From Hyphomicrobiales bacterium (lineage in GTDB: Bacteria > Pseudomonadota > Alphaproteobacteria > Rhizobiales > JAJFHR01): a stretch of 48,053 nt of DNA. The position numbers were made by a program, and so were the translations under genes. Location: positions 1 to 48,053 of the forward strand of contig JAJFHS010000038.1 in the NCBI GenBank assembly GCA_021775475.1, written 5' to 3'. Position 1 is the stretch's first letter, and every line of letters begins with the position of its first letter. Shown here one piece after another: positions 37,755 through 46,517 of this stretch. The notes under the pieces are model-generated. The model did not search any database and was not told the DNA's origin. It worked only from the letters and a program-made list of their open reading frames with translations.

Positions 37755-40496
37755 TCAAGCTTTTTCCAAAAGGCGTGCGAAACGCCCATTTTTTTGTTTT
37801 AGTTCATCTGGTGGTCCCTGTTCTACCAACACACCGTCTTCAAAAACCAGAACCCTGTCAAATCTTGCCGCCAGTTCAAGTTCTGAAACAGATAAAACCA
37901 GCCCGAACGGCTTATGATTTTCGACCTTGCCGCTGGCAAGCCCGAGCAATTTTTCAATGCTGGCAATCCGGCTTTGCTGATCCAGCGATGCAAACGGATT
38001 GTTGCCAATGAAAATATCAGGTTGCTTGAGTAATACTCTGGCCAGGGCCAGTTTTTGCTGCTGGGCGATGGAAAGGCGTTTTCCTCCGGTGCCGACGTTA
38101 TAATTCAGCCCCACATTGAAAATGTCTTCACGCAGATTTAATTCACTGACCACTTTTTGGATGGCTTTTCTCACCGCAGCTGGTGCTTCAGCAATGCCGT
38201 AGTTAATGTACCCAAACAGTATATTGGCCTCGATATCGGAGGCTGTATTATAGGTTTCAGGGTCGTAGAACTCAATTGAATCAGCCAAAGCTTCAGGCAA
38301 ATTATCGCGAAACTTCGATCGTGCGGCGAGGATTTGATTTTGAAAATCCTCATCCAGCAAATTTAGCCGGTGTCGCGGTTCAATGTAGGAAAATGGTAAT
38401 TTGAGAAACAGGAACAGATCAGCGGAATTAACCTGATCGGCCTTCATGGTGCCAACCCGGGCAAGGGCAGCGCTAAAATCGGGTAATTCTTCTGCATTCA
38501 TGAAGCTTAATTGCTCGAAGAATGGATGCCCTGGAGGTAAGTCAGCAAAAAGCTCCACCACTGTTTCGGCAATCTTTACGCCAATATCGAATAATTTGTT
38601 GCGTAGGCCGGTATTCTCCAGAATTTCCCGGAGATAGGGGTTGGTGGCAAGGTTTGTTGTCGCCAAAGCATTACCGACAGCGGTGCCGAACAATAGATTT
38701 TCGGCGATGGTTTGCTGCGGGTTGTATTTTTTCGGATCAAACGGCTCAACCAGTTTAGATAGGGGTAATTGTGTCAGTTGCTCACGTAACACAACCCTGG
38801 CTTTTAATATTTTTTCCGCGCAATCGGCATTCTTGACCGGGTCCAGGGTGCCGCGAAGCCCGAGGTCATAGATGTCATCTGCAAGCCCGGCAATTTCTGT
38901 GCTGGCAAAAATTCTCCTGGTGAGGTCAGCCTGATCGGTAATGCCTGCGCCTTCGTAGTCAACCCAATCGGTTGTTGCGACCAGTTCAGAGGTTGCGGAT
39001 GCCCGAATTTCCCGGATAACGAGCGAATCGTCGTGATCGCCGAAAACTTTATAGGTTTCAGGTGGTTCAGAAGCGTGCTTGAGGCTGTAGAGCAAGCTGT
39101 CTTTAATGCTAGCCTGAGAATAATAGGTGCGGGGACCAATGTATCCAATGCGTCTTCCGATAACGGACTCAGGCATATCCTGGAGAGATTTAGAGCTTAT
39201 AGTCACCTGTCCGGTTGCGGGGGAATGGATACCAGCGAGAACGTCACAAATCGCTTCGGCACCGCTGTTGAGTTCGCCAACAACAGCGATGGTTTCAGTG
39301 ACCGGGGCTTCAAAGGATGCTCTTTCAATTATTTTTGAGCCGGTATCATCAATGGCCGACAGATTAGTTACAGATATTTTCCCGGTTAAAGGCTCGACTG
39401 CTCCCTTTGTTAGCTTCTGGGCGGCAGGATCAATCATGTTGTCGGTGGCAAACTGCTCAATAACTGATGTGTATTTAATCTGAACATTGAGGCGGCTTTG
39501 GTCCCATCTGATCAGATCGGCTACGGGGCCGGGTAATTCTTTGTAGGCGGCAATAACGGCAACCAGCTGGCCAATATCCAGCCTGCCGGTAATGGCGAAA
39601 TAACCGCCGATGAGATAAAACAGGAATGGGGTTATTTGCGAGAGAAATTCGTTGAAAAATTTGAGGAAATGGCGCTTTTTGTACAGTGCAAAGCGAATGT
39701 AATAAATGTCGCCGAGACGGGTTGAAAGTTCGGCTTTTTCATAGTTTGTGGTGTCGTTAATATGAATTTCCGAAATACCATCAACAATCTCGCCAATACG
39801 CCCGGCGAAGGCTCTGGTGTGGAGCTGACGAATTTTTGCCAGACCGACCAAAGGCCGCCGCAGCCAGGGTATGAGAATTGCCTGCACAATAACGATGAAA
39901 GCGGCAATTGAGCCGAGCCAGACACTTTGAGTGAGGATGAAAAACATGGCGGTGGCGGCCTGGCCGCCGAGAAACACCGGTTGAACGAACGTATCACCGA
40001 TGAACTGGCCCAGGGGTTCAACTTCGTCCTTGATCATGGAGGCTACTTCAGGCGCCTTGACGCGCTGAAAATGGGCGCTGGGAAAGCGCAACACGCGATC
40101 AATCAACTCAAAACGCAGGCGGCGCAGGGTTCTTTCGCCGATCTTTCCCTTGAACAGGTTGATGTAAAACTTGAAATAACCGTTGATGCATACCAGTAAC
40201 AAAAATGCTGACGACAGAATGATCAGTGTGCCGATGCGGTCGAACTCGAAACCGGAGAAGAGAACAAGTTCTCCCGCATCCGAAATCCAGGTCGGTACAT
40301 TGAAGGCTATCCTGAACGTTGTTGCGGTGGCGTCAGCGCCTTCAAACCCAAGGCCCTGAACCGGTCCGTTGATGATGTATTTAGGGACAACGAGGGCAAT
40401 GAAGTAAGTTGGCATGGAAAGCAGGACGATAATCAAAATCCATATCTGATCTCGTTTTGTGTTTTTCCACACGTATTTAAACAGGTTGGGTTCCAT
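37755..40496 (-). CDS. ABC-exporter-like membrane protein with degenerate, repeated nucleotide-binding domain
   Basis: 913 residues with the chosen ATG (GAGG upstream). Residues about 16-335 form an ABC exporter type membrane domain (helices near 18-40, 88-112, 174-210, 283-325). The following NBD lacks the main catalytic residues. Walker A reads GELNSGAE (407-414) with no Lys. The signature is LSIAQQQ (808-814) instead of LSGGQ. Walker B is DIFIGNNPFASLD (827-839) with no DE pair. The H-loop His is replaced (LSVSELE). About 360 residues lie between Walker A and the signature. They contain three related blocks, each with an IxxNLLFG-like helix: 449-472, 583-604 and 741-762. Ordinary ATP-driven export is unlikely. 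Confidence 0.85.
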   Translation of the reverse strand: MEPNLFKYVWKNTKRDQIWILIIVLLSMPTYFIALVVPKYIINGPVQGLGFEGADATATTFRIAFNVPTWISDAGELVLFSGFEFDRIGTLIILSSAFLLLVCINGYFKFYINLFKGKIGERTLRRLRFELIDRVLRFPSAHFQRVKAPEVASMIKDEVEPLGQFIGDTFVQPVFLGGQAATAMFFILTQSVWLGSIAAFIVIVQAILIPWLRRPLVGLAKIRQLHTRAFAGRIGEIVDGISEIHINDTTNYEKAELSTRLGDIYYIRFALYKKRHFLKFFNEFLSQITPFLFYLIGGYFAITGRLDIGQLVAVIAAYKELPGPVADLIRWDQSRLNVQIKYTSVIEQFATDNMIDPAAQKLTKGAVEPLTGKISVTNLSAIDDTGSKIIERASFEAPVTETIAVVGELNSGAEAICDVLAGIHSPATGQVTISSKSLQDMPESVIGRRIGYIGPRTYYSQASIKDSLLYSLKHASEPPETYKVFGDHDDSLVIREIRASATSELVATTDWVDYEGAGITDQADLTRRIFASTEIAGLADDIYDLGLRGTLDPVKNADCAEKILKARVVLREQLTQLPLSKLVEPFDPKKYNPQQTIAENLLFGTAVGNALATTNLATNPYLREILENTGLRNKLFDIGVKIAETVVELFADLPPGHPFFEQLSFMNAEELPDFSAALARVGTMKADQVNSADLFLFLKLPFSYIEPRHRLNLLDEDFQNQILAARSKFRDNLPEALADSIEFYDPETYNTASDIEANILFGYINYGIAEAPAAVRKAIQKVVSELNLREDIFNVGLNYNVGTGGKRLSIAQQQKLALARVLLKQPDIFIGNNPFASLDQQSRIASIEKLLGLASGKVENHKPFGLVLSVSELELAARFDRVLVFEDGVLVEQGPPDELKQKNGRFARLLEKA

Positions 40497-40732
40497 GCAA
40501 TCCTCAATTCCCCTCAATTCAGAGATGCCCCCTCCATGGCCATGGAGAACCGCCATTGTTCCACATTTTTAAATTGTTGTCATTGCCAAGATTCACTAGA
40601 AAAATTTGAAAGGTTGATAATTGCGGAAATATCCATAAATACTGCTTCTGATGGACCTGAAACTCTTTAATGCCAAAGGTGGAGCAATTCTCCTGTCTGC
40701 TGGTAGAATTGAAAACATAAATAGCAGATAGT

Positions 40733-41980
40733 ATGAAAAATAAATCGTTGGCGATCATTGTAAGAGGATACCCGCGCCTTTCCGAAACCTTTATTTCTCA
40801 GGAAATTCTGGCACTCGAAAAACTGGGTTTGCTGATCGAGATATACTCGCTTCAACCAGCTGGAAGCCAGTTGGTTCATTCGGTCCACGAGGAGATCGCT
40901 GCCAAAGTTATCTATCTGCCGGAATTTCCCTCTTCACACCTTGGCCGTATGTGGCGGGCTTTTAAGGGGGCACGCAAACTGAGTGGATTTAATCGCGCCT
41001 TTGGGATATTTGTCAAAGACCTCAGACGCGATTTTACCATCACCCGGTGCCGGAGATTTGCTCAGGCGATCGTACTTGCTTGTGAATTGCCTGAAGATAC
41101 CGGGCATATTTACAGTCATTACCTCAACCGACCGACGTCCGTTGCGCGCTACGCCGCCATCATGCGTGAGTTACCCTGGAGCTTTTCGGCGCATGCCAAA
41201 GATATCTGGACGACGCCGGAATGGGAAAAACGCGAAAAAATTGCCGATGCTCAATGGGGGACTACGTGCACACGTTTTGGCCGTAATCATCTCGCCGGTC
41301 TGGCACCGATGGGTGAGCAAAACAAGGTCATGCTGACGTACCATGGTCTTGACATCCCGAGATTTCCCAAACCACCGCAACGCCGCAAAATGCGCGATGG
41401 CTCAGACCCGGAAAATCCTGTGCGTATTGTTTCTGTTGGCCGTGGCGTTGCCAAAAAGGGCTTTGATGATCTGTTTAATGCGCTTGGTTTGCTCGATCCC
41501 GCCCTTAACTGGACCTTTGTTCACATTGGTGATGGTGCCTTGCTGGACCAGATGAAAAAACAGGTGAATGACCTCGGCCTGACTGACAGGGTTGAATGGC
41601 TCGGTGCCAAAACCCGTGACGTGGTGATCTCGACCTTGCGCTCAAGCGATTTGTTTGTTTTGGCCAGCAAGATTGATGCTGCCGGGGATCGCGACGGCTT
41701 GCCCAATGTGCTGATGGAAGCCTTGTCGCAAAAGCTGCCGTGTCTGGCAACCGATGTATCGGGCATCCCGGAGCTTATCAATCACGGCGACAGCGGCTGG
41801 CTGGTGTCACCGGGAGACCCGGAAAGGATGGCGGAGGCTGCGGAAAAACTGATCAAGAATCCCGAGTTGCGCAAAAAACTGGGGGACGCCGGGTACAAGC
41901 GCCTGAAAACCGATTTCACCCTCGATAAATGCCTGCTACAGATCGCTGAGCGCTTTGGTGTCGGGCCGGAGGAGGATTAG
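40733..41980 (+). CDS. GT4-family glycosyltransferase
   Basis: 415-residue GT-B enzyme. The acceptor-side N-terminus has the exopolysaccharide-type start GYPRLSETFISQEILALEKL. The C-terminal donor domain has VGRGVAKKGFDDLFNAL, then PNVLMEALSQKLPCLATDVS and GIPELI, carrying the two glutamates of the EX7E motif. It likely transfers a sugar in polysaccharide or glycolipid synthesis at the cytoplasmic face. It is divergent from the pseudo-ABC gene with a 236-base gap in which I see no other gene. Confidence 0.9.
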   Translation: MKNKSLAIIVRGYPRLSETFISQEILALEKLGLLIEIYSLQPAGSQLVHSVHEEIAAKVIYLPEFPSSHLGRMWRAFKGARKLSGFNRAFGIFVKDLRRDFTITRCRRFAQAIVLACELPEDTGHIYSHYLNRPTSVARYAAIMRELPWSFSAHAKDIWTTPEWEKREKIADAQWGTTCTRFGRNHLAGLAPMGEQNKVMLTYHGLDIPRFPKPPQRRKMRDGSDPENPVRIVSVGRGVAKKGFDDLFNALGLLDPALNWTFVHIGDGALLDQMKKQVNDLGLTDRVEWLGAKTRDVVISTLRSSDLFVLASKIDAAGDRDGLPNVLMEALSQKLPCLATDVSGIPELINHGDSGWLVSPGDPERMAEAAEKLIKNPELRKKLGDAGYKRLKTDFTLDKCLLQIAERFGVGPEED

Positions 41981-42002
41981 GTTTGTTTGATTGGGCACGG
42001 GT

Positions 42003-42211
42003 GTTTTTAGGGGCGCTCAAGCGGCGCGCAGCCAGCACTCGCAGTCGCTCGTTAGTCGTTCGCTGCGCTCCTCCGGCGGCTTACGGGTAGCCCGCGCGTG
42101 GTCACTGGATGACACTCTAAAATCTGTCGTTGTGGCACCTGGACAAGCGAAGCGTTGGACTAAGGCCCAAGGGGCCTGCAGGCTGCGCGCCGCTTGAGCG
42201 CCTCTAAAAAC
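42003..42211. repeat. 209-bp element with 31-bp terminal inverted repeats
   Basis: The left end (42003-42033) and right end (42181-42211) are inverted copies with one mismatch over 31 bases. The interior is GC-rich with further self-complementary pieces, such as AGGCCC-AAG-GGGCCT (42164-42178). It encodes no convincing protein. A second partial copy is at 1-105. Its size, ends and dispersed copies suggest a MITE-like or REP-like element. It sits between the stops of two convergent genes. Confidence 0.8.
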
Positions 42212-42216
42212 CAAAT

Positions 42217-43038
42217 CTATGCCTCGAAAACCTTTCGACCCGTTTGCCATTGCACCGCAGATTGCTCAGCTGTGAATTGAAAAAAATCTTCCAGAAACCG
42301 CCACAGTTTCTCATTGTGATCGAGGTGGTGGGTGAGAATTCCGGTGGCATCGAGGTATGGAACATCGCCGCATCTTCTTTTAAGCAGGTGGAATGTGATT
42401 TTCTGCAAGGCATTTTCTGTACCAATAAAGGCGCGATCATCTCTCCAGTTGATGAGGTCAACATGAGTGTTGGCCTGACAGAAGCCTGAGGCGGATTGCA
42501 CGATTTTTTTGTCACCGAATGTGGACAGGCCGAGATAGCCGAGATTTTCCAGCTGATCTGCAACTGTGATGCTTATACGGTTCCAGGGTGGCACGAGTAC
42601 CGGCAAGAAGATATCACCAAAAAGTTTTTTCAGGATTTCGGCCCCGGCTGTGAGTTCATGCTCAACCTCTTTTAAGGCGCGCTGGTCTCCGAGTTCGCAT
42701 TTCTTCTCCGTTACGGGAGCGTGGTTTTTATGAGACCAGCCGTGTTGCACGATTGTGATGTTGGCTGCTTTTTTGAATTTTACGGGTAAAGAACTGTCGA
42801 CCCCATGAGGGATTGTTGCCAGCACCAGCGGTGTTTTTGAGATGTCAGAAAGCTGGATCAAGCGGTCGAGTTGAGGGCAGGGCAGTTGGGCATCATCATC
42901 GCGCCACCACATGGTTGCAGGCATATTGTCTTTTCGCCACATATCCAGCTCGCGTTCGAGTGCTGCCCAGGCATCTGATGTATCAGAGGTCAGGATCAAA
43001 TCCTTTCGCGGTGATGAAATCGCGGGTCGGTTCAACAA
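42217..43038 (-). CDS. Polysaccharide-deacetylase-like protein
   Basis: About 260-273 residues with NodB-fold marks: a metal Asp region MWWRDDDAQLP, the histidine motif VQHGWSHKNHAP (His99, His103, His106) and PVLVPPWNRI. It has no signal peptide, so action in the cytoplasm or an atypical location is implied. The start is uncertain: TTG at 43038 gives a 56-base overlap with the lyase gene, and TTG at 42999 gives a 17-base overlap. It is co-transcribed with the lyase-like gene. Confidence 0.78.
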   Translation of the reverse strand: MLNRPAISSPRKDLILTSDTSDAWAALERELDMWRKDNMPATMWWRDDDAQLPCPQLDRLIQLSDISKTPLVLATIPHGVDSSLPVKFKKAANITIVQHGWSHKNHAPVTEKKCELGDQRALKEVEHELTAGAEILKKLFGDIFLPVLVPPWNRISITVADQLENLGYLGLSTFGDKKIVQSASGFCQANTHVDLINWRDDRAFIGTENALQKITFHLLKRRCGDVPYLDATGILTHHLDHNEKLWRFLEDFFQFTAEQSAVQWQTGRKVFEA

Positions 43039-43690
43039 TCATGGTGTAAGGCCCGCACAGCATGTTGAGTTCGACGTCATTGTCGATGGGCGGGTAAATG
43101 CCATACTTGAAGTATGGCGCGGTGATCTGGTCGGCGTAGTTGGTGGGGCCGGAATATTGCGCGATTGTCTCACCGTTGATTTTCATCTGAAGGGCGCTGT
43201 TTTCATCGCTGGACCAGCGAGCGAGATATTCAAAATCGTTCCACACGCCTTTTTTGAAATCGTGGACTTGCGTCAACATGATCTGCTTTGAGCCGTTTGA
43301 GGAGAAATCCGCGCCGGTATCCAAGTGGTTCAGGGTGATGTCGAGCCTGCCGGTGTGCCGCAATCTTAAAGCCAGAGGCGGTTTTTGTCCTGAGCCCGGT
43401 GTGTGCCACTGGGTGATGACAACAAAGCCGTCGGGCTGGATAGTGAAATCTTGCGGGATAAACAGGCTGTAGGAATAATATATGTCCTTGTCTTTTGGTG
43501 GCAATGTTGCATCGCAAAGTTCGTTACGAAACCCGTTGTTGGCGCGCTCTCCCGGCCTCCAGTTAAAACTGGCAACATTGGTTTTGCGGATTTCATCATA
43601 AATAATCTCAATCGAATCCGCGCGGGGGCGGCGCGATGCATCCCATGAAGAGTGTGCGAGGCTTTTGTCGAAATCCAGTGTCAGGTTCAT
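42983..43690 (-). CDS. Polysaccharide-lyase-like protein (heparin-lyase-I fold family)
   Basis: About 235 residues resembling the Polysacc_lyase jelly-roll family. Supporting stretches are WRPGERANNGFRNELCD, YYSYSLFIPQDF, ITQWHTPGSGQKPPLALRLR and YFKYGIYPP. No signal peptide is visible with the ATG at 43690, which is unusual for a polysaccharide-degrading enzyme. A frame extension to 43756 exists but adds no signal either. It overlaps the deacetylase-like gene downstream. The substrate is not readable. Confidence 0.75.
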   Translation of the reverse strand: MNLTLDFDKSLAHSSWDASRRPRADSIEIIYDEIRKTNVASFNWRPGERANNGFRNELCDATLPPKDKDIYYSYSLFIPQDFTIQPDGFVVITQWHTPGSGQKPPLALRLRHTGRLDITLNHLDTGADFSSNGSKQIMLTQVHDFKKGVWNDFEYLARWSSDENSALQMKINGETIAQYSGPTNYADQITAPYFKYGIYPPIDNDVELNMLCGPYTMIVEPTRDFITAKGFDPDL

Positions 43691-43849
43691 AGAGGTGGTC
43701 TTGTATCTTTTTATGAGTTCAATCCGGCAATCTATCAAATGCAATCCAAAAATCAAAGTCCGGGGTTGCCACTTTTGTCAATCGGGGGTAGAGGTCAAAA
43801 AGACGAAGATTTTCAACGACGCCATTTCACATTCAAGGAAGACAGATCG

Positions 43850-45037
43850 ATGCCCGTAAGCAACGGCCGTGAATTTTTGAGCATTCCAGGTCCAACAACG
43901 GTACCCGATGAGGTGCTTCAGGCCATGCATCGCCCGGCAATTGAAATTTATGGCGGCGAGTTGATGGCGATAACGAATGGGTGCCTGGATAGTTTGCGTA
44001 AGGTGTTCAAAACTTCCGGTGACACCTATATCTACGCTGCCAATGGCCATGGTGCCTGGGAGGCGTCGGTGAGTAACCTGTTTTCCAAAGGCGATAAAGT
44101 GCTGGTGCTGGAAAGCGGCCGCTTTGCCATTGGCTGGGGGGAATCTGCCACCCGGTTGGGGATTGAAGTTGAAGTGCTGGCGGGAAGGCCCGGTCGTGCT
44201 GTTGATGTGGAAGCGGTAGAGGCGCGGTTGCGCGAAGATAGTGCGGGTGAATTTAAAGCCGTTTTAGTGGTGCAGATTGATACGGCTACAAGCGTTTATA
44301 ATGATATTCCAGCCATACGCCGTGCCATTGATGCCGCAGGACACGGGTGCCTGTTAATGGTTGATACAATTGCATCGCTGGGCATTGTTGATTTCAAGAT
44401 GGATGAATGGGGTGTGGATGTTGCGGTCGGTGGCTCGCAAAAAGGTCTGATGACACCGCCGGGACTGAGTTTCAATGCTGTTGGTACCAAGGCCAAGGCC
44501 GTGCATCAAACCGCAGGCTTAAGAACGTCTTATTGGGACTGGACTGCGCGTGACGGTGATGTTCACTACATGAAGTATGCCGGAACACCACCGGTCCATT
44601 TGCTTTATGCCCTGCATCAATCTTTTAATATGCTGAAGAAAGAAGGGTTGGATAACGTGTTTTTGCGCCACTCTTTATTGGCAGAAGCCGTGCGCCGGGC
44701 GGTCAGTGTCTGGGCGCAGGCCAATGTGGTCAGCTTTATTATTGATCAGCCCGAAGAACGCGCAGATTCAGTGACCACCGTGCGCCTTAACGGTGATTAC
44801 GATGCCGCCAGACTGATTGAATATTGCCACAGGAAATGCGGCGTCGTTCTGGGTGTGGGCATTGGTGAATATTCGGATAAAGCCTTTCGCATTGCTCATA
44901 TGGGGCACATTAATGCACCGATGATATTGGGCACCTTGAGTGTGGTTGAAATCAGCCTTGCAGCTTTAAATATCCCGCACGGAAAAGGCGGTGTGCAGGC
45001 AGCCATTGACTGGTTGTCTGAACGGGTAACGGCTTGA
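43850..45037 (+). CDS. Class V aminotransferase (serine/alanine--glyoxylate type)
   Basis: 395 residues. Features are the N-terminus FLSIPGPTTVPDEVLQAMHR, NGHGAWEA near residues 65-72, VDTIASLG with PLP-ring Asp172, and GGSQKGLMTPPG with the PLP Lys198. This pattern fits serine-glyoxylate or alanine-glyoxylate aminotransferase, which links glyoxylate with serine or glycine. The ATG at 43850 is preceded by AAGGAA at a suitable distance; a longer frame from 43652 overlaps the divergent lyase promoter and is unlikely. It ends four bases from the convergent tautomerase stop. Confidence 0.92.
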   Translation: MPVSNGREFLSIPGPTTVPDEVLQAMHRPAIEIYGGELMAITNGCLDSLRKVFKTSGDTYIYAANGHGAWEASVSNLFSKGDKVLVLESGRFAIGWGESATRLGIEVEVLAGRPGRAVDVEAVEARLREDSAGEFKAVLVVQIDTATSVYNDIPAIRRAIDAAGHGCLLMVDTIASLGIVDFKMDEWGVDVAVGGSQKGLMTPPGLSFNAVGTKAKAVHQTAGLRTSYWDWTARDGDVHYMKYAGTPPVHLLYALHQSFNMLKKEGLDNVFLRHSLLAEAVRRAVSVWAQANVVSFIIDQPEERADSVTTVRLNGDYDAARLIEYCHRKCGVVLGVGIGEYSDKAFRIAHMGHINAPMILGTLSVVEISLAALNIPHGKGGVQAAIDWLSERVTA

Positions 45038-45041
45038 TGCA

Positions 45042-45242
45042 TTAAAGGGTTTTGCGCAGTTCTTTTACCGGTATGCCACTGATTCCCCAGCTTTCCATAT
45101 CCACTTCGTCGATGATTACAACTGTGGTCGCGGGGTTTTTATCGAGCACGTTTACCAACAGATCGGTGGCACCTTTAATTAACGCGGCTTTCTGTTGTTC
45201 AGTGGCACCTTCGCGGGTAATTTTGATATTTACATAAGGCAT
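45042..45242 (-). CDS. 4-oxalocrotonate tautomerase family protein
   Basis: 66 residues with the catalytic N-terminal proline (Pro2 after Met removal: MPYVNIKITREGATEQQKAA). It has the VVIIDEVDMESWGISG stretch typical of small tautomerases, which usually act as hexamers on dienol or related electrophilic compounds. It is last in a group with an NTF2-like protein and a glutathione transferase, controlled perhaps by the divergent HxlR regulator. Confidence 0.88.
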   Translation of the reverse strand: MPYVNIKITREGATEQQKAALIKGATDLLVNVLDKNPATTVVIIDEVDMESWGISGIPVKELRKTL

Positions 45243-45263
45243 TTTTGTCTTTCTTTTTTATGT

Positions 45264-45644
45264 TCACGGTGTCTCGGTTGGGTCGTAGTGGAAGACCTTG
45301 GAGATGATCTGCCATTTTTGATCGAGTTGGATCAGTGTCAGGAAATCATTGAAAAACTTTGGCCCTATTGCGCATTCAATGTGGGCGAAAGCCGTTGTTG
45401 GTCCGGCGAACTTTATCGACAGTATTTTGTCGCGGCGGGTTTCACCATTTTCGTGTGGAGATTTTCGTGCATCTACTATGGGGAAATATTCATCCATGAT
45501 CAGATACTGCAACGTGCCGCCACTGACACAGACATAGTGGGCTTTGGGATGGAATATTTTCGATAATCGCGTTGTGTCACTATAATAAAGTCCATCAAAA
45601 TAAACCGCTAATGCCTTGGCGACAGATTCTTTTTTGCTATCCAT
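45264..45644 (-). CDS. NTF2-like / putative lumazine-binding family protein
   Basis: 126 residues forming a cone-like alpha+beta barrel (SnoaL/NTF2 superfamily), with LAVYFDGLYYSDTTRLSKIF near the start and WQIISKVFHY at the end, typical of this group. It may be an enzyme or a small-molecule binder; no catalytic residues can be named. It lies 21 bases before the tautomerase gene in the same direction. Confidence 0.8.
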   Translation of the reverse strand: MDSKKESVAKALAVYFDGLYYSDTTRLSKIFHPKAHYVCVSGGTLQYLIMDEYFPIVDARKSPHENGETRRDKILSIKFAGPTTAFAHIECAIGPKFFNDFLTLIQLDQKWQIISKVFHYDPTETP

Positions 45645-45723
45645 GATGTGTACTCGTTTGCCATATGCCGGTGTTCGAATTCAGCCCATTGGGCCATCGA
45701 ACACCGGAATTGAGTTGGGTAAA

Positions 45724-46335
45724 TTAATCCAGAAGGCCTTCGGCTTTCATGGCCCGTTGCACATTTTCGCGCGCCGACACGCGTTTGACGAAATCGGCCA
45801 CATGTGACCATTTGCTCAAATCAATGTTGGTAAAATTTGCCCAGTTTGCCACAACAAAAAGATAGGCATCAGCGACCGTAAACTTGTTGTCGACAAGATA
45901 CTGGCGTCCGTCTGCCAGAAGGGAGTTGACGTAATCAAGTTTCTTAGCGACATTTTCGCGCGCAGTATCTTTTTGCTCGTCGGTGGAAGAAGACGCAAAT
46001 AACGGGCCGAAGGATTTGTGCAGCTCTGAAGATATGTAAGTCAAATGCTCCTGCACCCGGGTCCGTTCCATGGTGCCTGCATTGGCAGCAAGACCAGCTG
46101 AGGGATTTTGTTCGGCTATATATTGCAGAATAGCGGCGCCTTCCGTCAAAACCTCGCCATTGTCGAGCTTGAGAACCGGCACAACTCCTTTAGGGTTGAT
46201 GTCGCCAAAATCTCCGCCGGTTTCGGTTTTTTGCGCCTGAGTGTCGACTTGGTCGATGTCAAACTCGGTCCCGATTTCATGGAGTGCGATGTGAGAAGCA
46301 AGCGAACATGCGCCGGGTTTGTAGTATAATTTCAT
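45724..46335 (-). CDS. Glutathione S-transferase (beta-class-like)
   Basis: 203 residues with an N-terminal thioredoxin fold starting KLYYKPGACSLASHIALHEI. Cys9 or neighbouring Ser matches the bacterial beta-class active site. INPKGVVPVLKLDNG and LTEGAAILQYIAEQ contact glutathione, and an all-helical domain follows. It detoxifies electrophiles or acts in peroxide response. AGGAG precedes the ATG. It heads a three-gene group divergent from the HxlR gene. Confidence 0.93.
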   Translation of the reverse strand: MKLYYKPGACSLASHIALHEIGTEFDIDQVDTQAQKTETGGDFGDINPKGVVPVLKLDNGEVLTEGAAILQYIAEQNPSAGLAANAGTMERTRVQEHLTYISSELHKSFGPLFASSSTDEQKDTARENVAKKLDYVNSLLADGRQYLVDNKFTVADAYLFVVANWANFTNIDLSKWSHVADFVKRVSARENVQRAMKAEGLLD

Positions 46336-46443
46336 GGGGGGTATTCTCCTGAATTGATTAAAATAATGCGCGCTCCTGAAAAGGCTCGGGTGGGCGCTGG
46401 TATAAAATTCAAATAGGAAAAAGGGTTACCCTTGTAAACCTAA

Positions 46444-46456
46444 TAACTTTAAGTTA
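46444..46456. promoter_or_regulatory. Candidate HxlR operator
   Basis: A 13-base dyad TAACTT-T-AAGTTA lies in the 182-base gap between gst and hxlR. Around it are inverted GTTACC and GGTAAC sequences (near 46425 and 46479). HxlR proteins bind such dyads as dimers, so control of both directions is plausible. Confidence 0.5.
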
Positions 46457-46517
46457 GTACATTATAAGGTTTCCGATTGGTAACCTAAAGTAACTTCGCA
46501 TTGCTAAAGGACAGCGC

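Noticed and set aside
41991..42250. Short open frames on both strands over the palindromic repeat
   Set aside because: The sequence is explained by the inverted repeat; the Arg/Ala/Ser-rich peptides reflect GC-rich palindromic DNA.
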